This document shows positions 12,229 through 24,415 of a stretch of 64,000 bases of DNA, one piece after another. The DNA comes from Chromera velia. Taxonomy: Eukaryota; Sar; Chromeraceae. The translations under genes were made by a program, and so were the position numbers. How positions within the stretch are numbered: the stretch's first letter is position 1; every line of letters starts with the position of its first letter. The notes beneath the pieces are model-generated. The model made no database searches, was not told where the DNA came from, and was given only the letters and a program-made list of their open reading frames with translations. The stretch is from positions 25,720 through 89,719 of the forward strand of contig JAHBMJ010003515.1 in the NCBI GenBank assembly GCA_018398765.1, written 5' to 3'.

Positions 12229-14935
12229 ATGCGGCGCTGCGCCTTCCTGGTCTCTGTGGGGTTGGTGACACCCCTTTCGGAGGCATTTCAGCCCTTTCTC
12301 TCTCAGGGCGCAAGTCTGCAGCGACTGCGGAAAGCTCTGCTGTCTCAGCAGCGCACTGACGCTCCCAGACTCAACGCAGAGACAGATGACAAGACAGAAG
12401 AGGAGGAGACAGCGGCCTTCCAATCAGCCGCAATAAAAAAGGCCTTCGAGGCCCCGGCCCCCCAGCCTGGAGACCTGGACTACAGGCCGAACATCGGCAC
12501 TGACAGGTCTATCAAGGATCTTTCAGACATTTCATTTCCAATCCCAGACGATATCGACCCTTTCGAAGACTGCCCCCCCGGCATGGTGCCTGTGTGGATG
12601 CCCGATAAGAACGATCCCTACGGGCAGGCCCAGGCACTCACCAACAGGAGAGACGAGGGGGACTATAGAGGAGAGCCATACGGACCTGTGGACCCTAGTG
12701 AGATGCCTAACGACAAAGCAGGAATCTCTGGTCCTTTCGGGTTTGTTCCTCCTGCCTGTCTTCTTCTCCTGTTCTTTGTTTGTTCTTGTGTGCTCCTCTG
12801 TCCAGACTGAAGCTCCTGTCTTCTTTCTTCTCCTCTCCTCAACCCTTCCGTTCATCTGTGCATGTTTGCTTTGGAACTCCTGCACGATTTGCTTCAATGT
12901 GATTGAGAGTTTGAAGGGCCTTCCTCTCTTCTTTCTTTCCTCCCTCCGCTTCTTCCTTTCTTCCTTTCTTCCTTCTTTTTCATCTGGAACAAACCATCTG
13001 ACTGCACGAGTTCCCTTCCACGCAGCCAATCCAGCTGTTCCTTGCACCTCGTGTTCCCCGTTTTGCCTTTATGCATGAATGTATGCCCCTCTGTCTGTCT
13101 TAAAAGATATTGTGTGAAATCGACTGTTCTGCTCTCCTTCTTGTTCCACTCCTGAGTTTTTCTCTCACCCACACACTCGGGTACATCGTCACTCTTTTCT
13201 TCTGTCCTTTTTTCCTCCCTCTGGCCCTTTCTTTGTCTTCTAAGCTCTCAGAACCCCGTAACTTCAAATGCAGACGCCTCGTTCATTCGATTACACACAC
13301 ACACACACACACTCACACGCGCGCACACACGTGCTTGCACGCACGCACGCACGTGCGGGGGTGTATGTAAATGCGTGTATTCGACACCCTAATGTGTCAT
13401 GCGAGCCTTGCAGGTTCTGGGATCCCCTGGAATTCCGTTGTAAGGCCTACGGGGGCCCCAACAGGGGCACATTCCGGACGTGGAAGGAGTGCGAGGTGAA
13501 GCACGGGAGGGTGGCGATGCTGGCGACTGTCGGGTTCCTCGCACAGGAACTCTTCCATCCCTTCTTTCCGAAACTCGACTGCTTGTCCATTGACACGGCC
13601 AACGAGATTATTGTCAGCCAGTTTTTTCTTAGAATGAAAAGGACAGACCATATGGTAGACGGAAAGTTAAAGAGCCCATCTTGGTTTCTGCTTCCTGTTT
13701 TGGACTGCGGGAGTGTGAAGGTGTTCAGACGGGAGGTTGAAGAATCTGGTGGCTTTTACTTGGAGTCGGATTGAACAGACTTGATCATGTCCTCCGTGGG
13801 CTTCCTTCCTTCCCTTTCTTATCTTTTGTTTTTGGTTAGAAAGGGATGCAGAGATGTTGAAAGTGATGGAGGAGGAAGAGAAAAAGAGAAGATCTGTTTT
13901 GTAAGTCCCTGTCAACGGAGAGAACAACCTCGGCACATTGCACTGTATGCACCCGAAGCTTCTGTCGGGGTCTTCGATTCACTGTGTCTCTGTCTGTACA
14001 TGTGTTTGTATGTTTGTTCTTCTGGCGGTCTCTCTCGTCGCGGAGCTGTGTGTGCAGAGTGGAAAACAACTGCTTCTCCACATGATGCAGACATCCACTC
14101 CTGCACACACACGCACATAGTACGGCTTGCTTGTGTTAGGCTTGCATACTGTGTTGTTCGTTTGCTTGTCTTCTTGGTGCAGTTCGGAAGAGGGTTCGAC
14201 AAGTGGCCGTTCGCCCTTCTGTCGGTGTTCGTGGTCGCTTGTGAGTACGGCACTCTCCAAGATGCCTGGCAGTTTGATGAATATCCGGAACCCGGACAAG
14301 TGATCTCTCAGATCCGGGAGGACAGAGTCGTGGGGGACTATGGATTCGATCCGTTGGGGCTGGGGGGGAAGAACGATGACAATATGAGAACCAAGGAACT
14401 GAATAATGGGTGAGTGCCTCGATTAGTTAGTGCCGGGAGAGGCTGCGGGCTTTTGCTTGCTTCTCGCAGATGTGTGCCTCCAAGGTGTGCTTGTGTGAGT
14501 GATGGAGTGCGTTTGATTGAGGCTTTTCGGTTGTCTAGGGGTTTTGTCTCTCCGTTCGGAAATTTTGTAGCACCACGGTTTTGCGCATCTACTTCAACAG
14601 GCACTCTTTTCATATCAAAATTTGCATGGGTGTGCTCCTCCATTCTGTCTTCACTTTTGTCCCTCGTGGGTGTTCTGTGACAAAAGAGATGCGTGAGTGT
14701 GATGAGAAGACTTGAATGGGCGTCGATGCATTCGTGGGGGGGGCAGAGGGTTGGAAGGAATCTTTTCTCTCTAGTTTTTACCCCCCCTTTGTGTGTGTGG
14801 GTCATTGTTTGTGTGTGTGTGTGTGTGTGGGTGGGTATGTGCAGGCGTCTGGCGATGATCGCTTGGGTTGGCATGACGGTCCAACAATTGATCTTCCGAG
14901 AACCCATCTTGAAGAATCTCCTTCCTTCAAGCTGA
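12229..14935 (+). CDS. Fucoxanthin/chlorophyll-binding light-harvesting protein (FCP/LHC family), plastid
   Basis: Four exons, 12229-12740, 13414-13612, 14183-14409 and 14845-14935, join in phase to give 342 residues. The LHC signatures are clear: the first helix motif CEVKHGRVAMLATVGFLAQE, a central helix (WPFALLSVFVVACEYG), and the third helix motif ELNNGRLAMIAWVGMTVQQL. The Glu and His/Asn residues in these motifs are the usual chlorophyll ligands. FGFWDPLEF before helix 1 and YGFDPLGL before helix 3 are typical. The N-terminus has a signal peptide ending SEAF-QP, like the ASAF-AP site of plastids reached through the secretory route, so the product should sit in thylakoids. About 165 residues of acidic/proline-rich sequence precede helix 1, making it much longer than a typical 200-residue FCP. 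Exon 2 ends at a GTCAGC donor chosen to keep phase. Confidence 0.93.
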
Positions 14936-17839
14936 ACAAATCGATCGATCGATGCAGATGCAGCCTTCCTTCCTTCCTTCCTTCCTTCCTTCTTGGCTGC
15001 ATGGGTCGGGTCGATTTGCATATTTGATGCAGGGAAGGAAGGAAAGTCGTTTGAAGGTGTAGTAGAGAGAGTTTTTCTCCTGTCTGTCAGTGTTGTTTGG
15101 ATTTCTTTGGACGGGTTTGGGTTGGATGGGGTTGGTTCTCTTTAGAGTGGATCGAGACGTCTGTAGTAGTCCTTTCTTCCTTCCTTGCTTCTTTCTCTCC
15201 TGGTCTTCATCTTTCTTTTTTCTTTTTCGCACCTTCTATTTCTTTCTTTCTGGCTGGCTTGTTTCCTCTCCTCTTCTCTCCCCTTTCGCACAAGCGAAAC
15301 CGGACGGGCGTGTCTTCATCTGAAGAGACTATCGAGAGAAGGAACCGAACAAACCGAATGAGGCAAAATGAAACGGACGGGCATGGGCGGCTTGTGAAGT
15401 AGTGAGCGAGATGGGAAAAAGAGAAGAAGAAGTCCTTCTCCTCTGCTGACTCATGAACGAACACGAAGTCACAGAGCGTCGATGAGACACACACACTGAC
15501 ACACACAGAGAGAGAGAGAAAGTGAGAAGAGAGGTGTCGAGGCCAGGGATGCCGATTGCCAATCCTCATGCATTCATGCAGGTGCTGAACCTTCTTCCCG
15601 ATGAGAGAGAATTGTAAAGCTGTAGGACCGTCCGTCCATTTCCGTCTTTCGATCTGGTGCTGTTTGATTGAAGCACAATCCGTCCGTCTCTTTGGTTCTT
15701 TGCGGGAGAGAACGTTCACTCATTTCGATTCCTAGCTGTCTGTTCCTTCACTTTTTCTTTTGAAGGGTGTTCTCTCCAATCGGTCTCCCTGCCAGAGGAC
15801 GCCCGCCCCCTGTGCAAGGATCGCGGGGGCGTGCGTCGTTCTTTTCTTCCTTCCTTTACAGCAAAGGCGGGAAGGACGGAGACACACACAGATAGAAGAA
15901 CATGAGAAGATGCGCGAGAAAGAGAAAAGGGAAGAAAGAGGTGGGTGGTCTGCTTGGAAGAGTGTGTTTCAAAAGACGAAATGAGAAAACCAGAGGGAGA
16001 GGAGAAAATGTGTGCTCCCACCGTGCTGTTTCTTTGTCTGTGTATCAATCCAATCTGTGGTCAATTCAAAAGTCAGTCTATTTCTCTGACCGCCCCCCCT
16101 TCGTCCGTTGAGGTCCTGGGATCCATGCCCTGCACGGGTCCGCTCGCGTTTTCTCCCTTCCTTTCTTTGTTACTGTCTGTCTGCCTGTCTTCCTTGCAAT
16201 CTGTCCTCCTATCTATATCTGCCCATCAATTTTCACCGTGAGCATATCGGTCGATTGACTTTCCGGCTGATGCTTAGATTTGTTGCCTTCTGCCTCCTGT
16301 TCTAATCAAATCAATCTTTCTCTTCCCTGACTGTCTTTCTTCCTTTCTTTAGTAGTCGGCCGGCAGTCTGCCTGGTCAAGCTGTTAGTAAGTGGGCGCGT
16401 CCCGCTGTCACCCCATGGAGTCGCTGCGTTGGCATGCATCTGCATGCATCCATACTGAGATCTGGCATGCATGCAGTTCAAGCCTTCTGTCACATTTCGA
16501 CTGGAAGTCCGCTAGCTTTAATTCCCCCCCAGTCATCCTGAATCATTTAAAACGCGAGTAAACGCGAGTAAAATCAACCGTTGACCAGTTTAGGCACTCG
16601 TGACCTATCTGACTTAAGTGTTCTTAGGCTTGCAATCGGGAGTCGCACTCCGAATTAACCCGCCGCAAATCGACTTAAAATTTGAGTTAAAGTAAAAATC
16701 ATATAGATAGATTTAAACTTATTCTATTAAATTTCTGTTGATTTGTATATTAAATTGATTTACGTTGATCACTTACCCGGGAGAACCTAGTGGAGAACTT
16801 AGTTTATTCTCATCACACTGCCGCACGTCATCATTGTTTGCCTAGACTACAGTGGCCCAGGCCTCTAGAGTGGCCTAGAACCTTCGTTAGAATAAAAGAT
16901 TCAATGGAAATAGTCTCAAATAGAGGACTGGGCAGCCGCTCATGCATGTGGAAATATGCGCACAACCATCTTATTAGCCATCTTAACTTAGTCTACACTA
17001 AAGTCTGCACCACTATATATGACTGACGATGATTCTAACGATAGTTTATATCTATCTGTGTACACTAGTAGGTTTCATTCAAGTTGTAATCATACAGGTT
17101 CAAGTTTGGGAGTTGAACACTGAGTTCACCCTCGACATACATACAACACCCAGACACAGAATCTGTCTGTCTGTGTGTGTGTATCTAGATGCGCATCCTT
17201 GAATACGGACACAGAGAGAGAGATAGAGAAAGAGAGAGTTGGGCAGACCAAACACACGTTTTCGTGGGTCTGATACAGAGGAGGGACAGCCATGAAGAGT
17301 CAGATGCACATCCATCAAACAGGCAGGCACGAATTAATTAGGTTGGATGAATGGAGGCAAAAGGGGAGCAAGCGAATGGGAGGGAATGAAATCCTCGGCA
17401 AGACTCAACAGCGAGTCTCCTCGACGGGCAGACAACGTGACTTCTTTTTTTCCCCTTTTTCCTTTCACAGACAAGACAGATCAAGACGCTCTTGCTCCCT
17501 GAAGCACACACATGTTCTCAATCTGTCAAGCACTTAATTCAACATTCACTCACTATGCAGTCACACAGGCACCCGGCAAGAAATCAAAAAGCCTCAATGC
17601 ACTCCAAGGTCGGAATGACGGAAGGAGAGAAAGTCCGATGCTTTTCAAAACTCATGAATTGACTCACAAACTGTACCTAAAGCTCTCTCTTTCTTTTTGT
17701 TGAGCTCTCTATCAAGAACACACCATACGAATCATGCAGAGAGATGGAAGCCTTCTCTGCATGCGGCTCTGCAAATCGCCCCCCTCCACTTTCTTTGCGT
17801 ATACCTTAATTCCTGCTGTCTGAGCATTCATTCATTCAT
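14936..17839. other. Intergenic region between the LHC and hydroxylase genes
   Basis: Apart from 3' flanking sequence of both convergent genes I see no gene. Notable content: a CCTT microsatellite at 14961-14993, GA-rich stretches to about 16000, TGCATGCA octamers near 16440 and 16467, and an AT-rich island from about 16500 to 17100. Short open frames here lack splice-consistent neighbours or protein-like composition. Confidence 0.5.
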
Positions 17840-17983
17840 TCACGCCCCCCCCCCTTGCGTCGAGGGGGAGGGGTTATGGGGGGGCTTGGCCGAAGTGCTT
17901 GGAGGATGAAACTTCACGGAGACGGGGCGCGCTACCACCTCGACGTCTGTTGTCACCTCTTTCTTCGCAGAGTCGTAGCTGCA

Positions 17984-18018
<35 letters not shown>

Positions 18019-19913
18019 ACATACATACCTACCTACATACATACATACATACACACTCATGATGCAAATAGAAAAATTCACAGATGGACTATCACGGCTG
18101 GAAATCCACACTTAGATGTTCTCCTCTCAGCAGTGTGGACTGACTGGGGAAAGAGTTGAGAGAGGAGAAATCTGATATGGCTGGGCAGGGGAAAGTGGAA
18201 ACAACAAGAGGAAAAAAGGGTGGGGGCGACTGAACGAGGAGAGAGGAAAGAACAACTTCAGTGCCCTTGGCAAAAAAGAACGAGACTTGGGGCGAAGCAC
18301 AAACAAGACAGAAAGGCAGGCAGGCAGAGAACCTCATGCATGGAAAGGGAGTGAGTCTGTGAGACACTTCTCTCCTACTGCACACCGGAATGACTGAGCG
18401 AAACCGGTTTGCTGACTGCATGTTTGAGTTCTGTCTGTCTGAGCGTCAAACTAGCTGCTTGCGTGTCTGACTGTCCAACTGATCGATCCCCTTTTTTCTG
18501 CTTCTCAGTGTGCAACACAGACCGTGTGCCTGGCTGGCTGCCTGCATAACTGTCTACCTGACGGTCTGACTGATTTGTGCCCTGCTGCCAGGGATTGCCC
18601 GTCTGTCTGGCCTGATAGGCTGACCAGAGTGCAAACGGTTTCGGAATGGCATTACAGTACTCCAGCATTCTCTCCTTTGCCTCCTCCAAGCTCTCCGCTG
18701 CGAAATACACAGGCTGATAGCTGGTGATAGGATACTCCTGCGTGGCTGCTGCCGAGGGCTCCCAGTGTCTCACTTCTACTTTGTCATTAGTGGGAGAGGT
18801 TGCCCACTGCAGCTCACCGAACGAGGAGAGCAGCCCGGCGCCGTAGGCCTTCAGTTTTCCCTTCTGGAAGAGGACGCCGAATTCAACAGAAAACCAGTAA
18901 CAAGTGGCCAACCGTTTGATCTGCTCGTCGGACGCTCCGAGAGAAGCTAAGCCGATAATTTGAGAAAAGTCGGCAAAGTGCTTGTTGGCAAGCATCGGCG
19001 CGTGTCCCATCAGTTCGTGACACACGTCGGGTTCTGGTGTGTACAGCGGGACGGAGTGATGTCTGATGTACTGCGTTGAAAAGAACGTTCGGAATGCGAG
19101 GGCGTTGAGGAAATCACGTCCAGAGAGGAGCCCAGAGACGGGACGAAGAGTGAATCCCGTCTCCTTTTGAAGAAACTGCGAGATATCTTCAAGTTGAGGC
19201 ACCCTCTCGGGGGAGTAAATTCCTGCCTTTTCGAGTTTTGCAAATGCTTCGTTGAACTCGTCGCATGCGAAGGATGGGTACAGCTGGGTCAGCTGGCCGT
19301 ACACCTGACCCCAGGTGCGGTTTTCCTCCTCTGTGTATTCGACACGAGGAATTGACTCACCCCCCCTGTACTCCATTGCGTTCTTCACAATCACCTCTCG
19401 CCGTCTCCTGTAGTCGGCATCAGAGAATCCTGGATGGTCGCTGTCAAGTTCTGTGCCTGCGTCCAGAGTGGACTTGGAGAAGGCGTCTATGTCCTTCAAG
19501 GATCTAGGGAACCAGGGAACAGACACTGTGGGAAGGGGGTAGACTTCACGTGAGGTCAGACGGTTCAAGTCCGCAAGGAGGGATGTCGTTTTGTCGTCAT
19601 CCCATTTTCCTTCGAAGTGAACAAAAAACAATTGGAGGGAACTATCAAGTGGAGAGGGCTTGTTTTCGATTCGAGTTAGAGAAACGTCATGACGCTCAAA
19701 TACTTTCAAGACTTGCAACAAGGCACCCTTCCTGTCCTCCAATGAGAACCCGACGCCAACAATTCGCTTGGTGGTTTCAACTGAAAGGCTCTTCAAGCGT
19801 TCTGTCAGAGATGTAAAGAAGCGTGGATGTGGACAAGACGAGGGCACCACCTGCCTGAAAAATGGTGGGCGCGCACGAAGCAGGCGGGATGCTCGCGTCG
19901 TTGCACGAAACAT
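17840..19913 (-). CDS. PAH: ACT-domain aromatic amino acid hydroxylase (phenylalanine 4-hydroxylase family)
   Basis: Two exons, 19913-18625 and 17978-17840, give 475 residues. An ACT regulatory domain (IVGVGFSLEDRKGALLQVL onward) is followed by the catalytic domain with PEPDVCHELMGH and FSVEFG. From the chosen Met the iron ligands are His299, His304 and Glu344, with the same spacing as human PAH His285, His290 and Glu330. The family uses tetrahydrobiopterin and O2 to hydroxylate Phe, Tyr or Trp; substrate cannot be decided here. Met at 19913 is preferred because MFRATTRASRLLRARPPFF looks like a mitochondrial leader; an in-frame Met at 19982 is possible. Exon 1 reads on openly to 18375, but that tail is repeat-like, whereas splicing at GTCAGC (18624) to 17978 restores the family C-terminus (PFALCYDSAKKEV). 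Related apicomplexan enzymes make Tyr/DOPA. Confidence 0.92.
17985..18057 (-). repeat. CA and CATA microsatellites at a 3' splice site
   Basis: A CA run followed by CATA units lies directly upstream (in sense orientation) of the hydroxylase acceptor at 17979, so the polypyrimidine region of the intron is a GT/TATG repeat on the sense strand. Confidence 0.85.
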
Positions 19914-20254
19914 CCCGGCCAACTTGACTAAGCTTACTTCAGTAAAGCTAGTGACACCACACCCTGTCACGTATACAAGCAAGGCACGAGAAGATTGTGT
20001 CGCACACGGAAGAAGTTTATCGCTTCAGCACGGCACAGAATGAAAGTTTGACTGTAGAGCGCAGAGGAAATCAAACAACACACCGGATCAGTCAGATGCA
20101 TTATAACTTCGTGATCGAATATGTTTTAGGAAAAGAGTTTCACGAAAGTTTTTTTCCGTCTCGAGAATTCGGCTCTGCATATAGCGTCTTGCCTCAACCG
20201 AATTCTGAGGCGGCGCACACAATTCGATACAGCTCCATATGCAAACTTAATATT

Positions 20255-20283
20255 ACCGCCGCCGCCGCGCGCCGCCGCATTAA
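20255..20283. promoter_or_regulatory. GCCGCC-rich patch upstream of the hydroxylase gene
   Basis: A tight GCC/GCG cluster flanked by AT-rich DNA lies about 340 bases upstream of the preferred hydroxylase start. Similar GCCGCCGCG clusters occur at about 29830 and 49110. A promoter role is an inference from position. Confidence 0.3.
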
Positions 20284-20477
20284 AATTGATATTATTTGAT
20301 ATGATCCCTCCTCATACAGCTATAGATCGATCCAGGAATCGATCTAAATCGATCGAGAATACTGAAAATTATACTTTAAGCAATATTGAACAACGTTGAA
20401 GTGGTATGAGGTAGCCTTCAGGTGGGATAAGACAGGAATTTGGAAGTATTTAGAAGAAGGAAGGAAGATAAGGAAGG

Positions 20478-20551
20478 TTCCCTAAGGTTCTTGTCCTCGC
20501 TTTACCTTCTGTCTGGATGCCATAAGGTGGCCAGACAGGAGGAACAAAGCA
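20478..20551 (+). repeat. Dispersed repeat, copy 1
   Basis: This 74-base segment matches 30143-30216 with only two substitutions, while the flanks do not match. No open frame or terminal structure identifies the element; it may be the shared part of a transposon-derived family. Confidence 0.85.
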
Positions 20552-21074
20552 TTGTGGTGAACGCCCAGCTCGATGAGTGTCGACTCTCGAGTACCTTCTG
20601 TGATGGAGACCAGATCTGTCCTTTTGCGCAACAGATGGAAACCGATTGCAACGATACGGGCACGGTTAGGCAAAGACCATGAGTAGGGGAATTCAGCATC
20701 CCCTTATGTCCCAAGCTGCCTGAAGCCCTGTTTCGGAGATCCCCTTCGAGTCTGATCCTGGACTTTACCTTTGTCCTTGGGTGGAGAACCCGAAGCCGAT
20801 GGTGGAGACGTTGCGTGGTGTTGCTCAGGACTTTGAGGAGCCTAATTTCATTGAGAATGCCGCCTATGAGCAGATCGCAATCCAAATAGCCAGTAGAGTG
20901 CTTTTCTTATGCCTTTTGATTCTGTAACTGTCTCCGTCTTCCAGACGAGTGTCGGCTGATCACCTTCACTTGTCTTTGCTGTTGGTTGCTTGCTTGTCTG
21001 CGAGAGGCTGACCACCTTCGTAGCCCGCAAACACCTCCAGGCTCTAATATGTATATTTAGATTTGTGATCTGCT

Positions 21075-21152
21075 ACCTCCAGTTTCAAACTTCTGTTTGG
21101 TAGAGCCTGTGCCGGCGGAGGTTCTACCAAACAGAAGTTCGAATGTGGAGGT
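21075..21152. repeat. Long inverted repeat (possible foldback/MITE-like element)
   Basis: Arms 21075-21108 and 21119-21152 are 34 bases each with four mismatches, around a 10-base GC-rich loop. The core arm word is TTCTGTTTGGTAGA. A shorter inverted pair with the same TTGGTAGA/TCTACCAA arms is at 26400-26434. Confidence 0.8.
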
Positions 21153-21184
21153 TTATGGAAGGTTGAAGCTTTGTGTATTCATAG

Positions 21185-21590
21185 AAGGCTGAGTGAGTGA
21201 GTGAGTAAGTGAGTGAGTGAGTGAGTGGGTAGGTAAGTGTATTTATGTGTGTGTGTGTGTGTGTGTGTATGTGTGTGTGTGTGTGTGTATGTGTGTGTAT
21301 GTGTGTGTATTTGTGTGTGTGTTTGTGTATGTATGTGTGTGTGTGTGTATATATGTGTATGTATTTGTGTTTGTGTGTGTGCGTGCTTGCGTGCGTTTGT
21401 GTGTACGTGTACATGTGTGTATGTACGTGTTTGCATGCGTGCTTGCGTGCGTTAAACTTTGTGTACGTGTGTGTGTGTGTGTATGTGTGTGTGTGTGTGT
21501 GTGTTTGTCTGTCTGTCTGTCTGTCTTTCTGTGTGTGTATGTGTTTTTATGTGTGTATGTGTATGTATGTGTGTGTGTCTGGTATAGTGG
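21185..21590. repeat. GAGT then GT/ATGT microsatellite field
   Basis: About 400 bases of GAGT units followed by GT, GTAT and TGCG variants. All six frames show only repeat translations (CVCVCVY or THTHTY). Confidence 0.9.
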
Positions 21591-23475
21591 CTCACACAGA
21601 AAGAAGAAGAGCGTTCGAGGGGTGAATGTAAAAAACATCAAACACCCAAAATAAGAGTGTGGTTGACTGTGGGTAGACTTGCAAGTCAAGTATCGACGAC
21701 TATAGACTGTGGTGGTGACGCTTTCATTTGTATATGTTCAATTGCAACACACTCCATCTATAACTGAATGCACTTCATGATGACAGTCTACTCCAGTACT
21801 GCTACCACTAGCGTATCCATATATTAAAAGAAAATGTAAGTATGTTCTCATGACAATATGTTATATTTGTATGTCAGAAGCCTTTATAACATTAATTTAA
21901 GCTTTTGAGGCCTTTAATTAGTCTTTGAAGTTTAAATTTAAAAATCATAGAGAAAGTTATGAATTTAGATGAGTAGTTTAAAATAATTAAAAAAAAAAAA
22001 GCTTAGTAATTTAAAATAATTTAGAATAGTCAAATAAAGTAATTTAGAAAGCTAATTGATGTCTAACTCTAGTTAGTTAATAAACCAACTGTGCACTAAT
22101 GGACGTCGATGCATTGGGTTAACAAACCTACATTGTATGTAATGCCCTGTAGTTGGCCAGAGCCTAAGTGATAGATCACTGGCCTTGACCGCCTCAAATT
22201 ATTCATTCATCACATTGAAGTGCAATAATAACAAACATAGTCTACAGTTCATTTCAATCGTTTGAAATAAAATTTAAAGTTGTTACATTCATTAAGCATA
22301 CGTATAATATAGTAGTAATATAATACTATAGTAGTGTTACTCTAAAGATATACAAATATATTAAAAGTTAAACTTACAATTTATAGCATAGATTTAGAAA
22401 TATATGGATCTTCTTTTTTTTTTAATTTATTTTTTTCCTACTTTAAAAGCTTAAACTTAAAGTCTTAAACCTACCCAGATCTGAAACATGTGTGTCAATC
22501 ACTAAAACCTTATACAAAAAAGTTAAAAAAAAATATTATAAAAATTTATCGAAACATTGATTGATTGGACAAGCAGATTGATCTATTGATTGATTGATTC
22601 GTTGGATCCGAAGGGGGCAATCAATCAAAAAAAGACCCATGCATTAAAATTTTCACATGCATACACAATTCAAGCGCACTGCCAGCACATCGGTCCTGGG
22701 GAGGGACCAAAAGAGAGATAGTCAATCAGTCTATCAAGCAAACAAATAAATTTAAACAAATTGCAAATGAGTAGCGGCTACATGGACAGCTGTAAACAGC
22801 CAAATGTATGCATACCAGTAGCACGGCGGTCAACAAATTCATTCAAAGGATTTGCACCAGTAAAAACATAAATCCAAATCGATATAAAATACAAGCACGT
22901 GCGTAAAACAGACCTCAAGCCACAGTTCTTTCTTTGGTTTCTCGTGCGTTTCTTTCAATATCTACGCCTTTTTTCATCAACGTTTTTCTTTAAGTATCAT
23001 TAGAGGAAAGGTAGTTCCTAGCTGAGAATCTTTTTATCACTTTTCCCTTATTAATATCAAGACGTGTTGCATCACAGTGACTGCAATTCATATAAAAATT
23101 TACAAAGCGTAAGGTAAAATTTTGTCCGTCTTTGTCTGGACTCTTGGGAATCTTTTTTTTGCTGCATATGTCGCTCGTACAAAAGATGACAAAGAGGGCC
23201 GAAGGCGGGAAAGAGAGGCAAACGGAAAAGCAGGAAGCCTAGGAAGTCGGAGGGCATACACAATGAATGCCCATCAGTTCGTTTACCCAACCTTTGCCCT
23301 GCCCCCTCTCTTCTCTTTTTCCTCCAGGAATGACCACCAGCAGGATCGGATTATGTTTCTTTTGTTCTTTTCCTTTATTGAATTTCACCTTTCTCCTTCT
23401 TGCTCTCTAAAAAAAGATGTCGTGCAGCTACAAGGGCTCAACGGTTGGAGAGGGACAATAGCAGGAAGAACTCTG

Positions 23476-23499
23476 TTTGTCTGTCTGTCTGTCTGTCTA

Positions 23500-23534
<35 letters not shown>

Positions 23535-23547
23535 GTCTCTCAGTCTT

Positions 23548-23580
<33 letters not shown>

Positions 23581-24290
23581 TTGTCTGTCTGTCTGTTTGT
23601 CTGTCTGCCTGTCTGTCCGAAAGAAAAGAAGCGATTCAGAAAAAGTGAAGTGAAGAAAAGACGATATAGTCTGTCTGTCTGTCTGTCTATCTGTCTGTCT
23701 GTCTGTCTCTCTATCTCTCTATTTCTCTATCTCTCTGTCTCTCTATCTCTCAGTCTCTCAATCTCTCTGTCGTTTTGTCTGTCTATTTGTCTGTCTATCT
23801 GTTTGTCTATCTTTCTGTCTGTCCGAAAGAAAGGAAGCGATTCGGAAAAAGTGAAGTGAAGAAAAGACGATATAGCTTGTCTGTCTGTCTGTCTATCTGT
23901 CTGTGTCTGTCTGTCTCTCTATCTCTCTATTTCTCTATCTCTCTGTCTCTCTATCTCTCAGTCTCTCAGTCTCTCTGTCTTTTTGTCTGTCTGTCTGCCT
24001 GTCTGTCTGTTTGTCTGTTTGTCTGTTTAAGGCTGTCTTTCTGTCTGTTTATCACCTAGGTCTGTCTCTCTGACTACCCGTTATGCTCATGAAGAAGAGG
24101 AGGTAAAGAAAACATATAGTCTGTTAGTCTGACTCTCCGTTGTATTTATAAAGAAAAAGAGGAAAAGAAACCATATGGTCTGTCAGTCTGACTGTTTATC
24201 TGTCTGTCGGCTAGGTCTGTTAGTCTGTCGGTCTCTCTCTGTCCACCCTCCAAAAAAAGAATTCAAACCATATGGTCTGCCTATCTGATT
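23476..24290. repeat. CTGT/CTCT satellite with a 206-base higher-order unit
   Basis: CTGT and CTCT units are punctuated by a non-repetitive spacer. Copies starting GTCCGAAAGAAA lie at 23615 and 23821, 206 bases apart, and the simple-repeat stretches after each copy also match. Degraded spacers ending in CATATRGTCTG recur near 24106, 24167 and 24262. This is a duplicated compound unit, not a CRISPR array: spacers are similar and repeats are low complexity. Confidence 0.8.
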
Positions 24291-24415
24291 CTAGCATCCA
24301 ATCATCTCTGCAGTATGTGTTGGTGTCTCTATCTATCTATCCAATTGTATGCTTTCTTTTCTTTGGCATACACGTATTCATAAACAACAGCGATAGTAAC
24401 ATTGCACGCTTTTGC

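Larger units (their letters stand above)
19983..24411. other. Long AT-rich, repeat-filled intergenic region
   Basis: It contains a GCC-rich patch (20255-20283) in the likely promoter of the hydroxylase gene. A moderately GC-rich patch at 20440-21010 includes one copy of a dispersed repeat. Then come a long inverted repeat (21075-21152), a GT/ATGT microsatellite field (21185-21590), an AT-rich desert (21750-23100) and a CTGT higher-order array (23476-24290). No accepted gene. The open frames over the GT field are repeat translations. Confidence 0.6.

Noticed and set aside
21217-21689. Cys/Val- or Thr/His-rich open frames
   Set aside because: Pure translations of GT and ATGT microsatellites.
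23122-24059. CRISPR-like or membrane-protein-like array
   Set aside because: Eukaryotic CTGT/CTCT satellite; spacers are copies of one another and repeats are four-base units.
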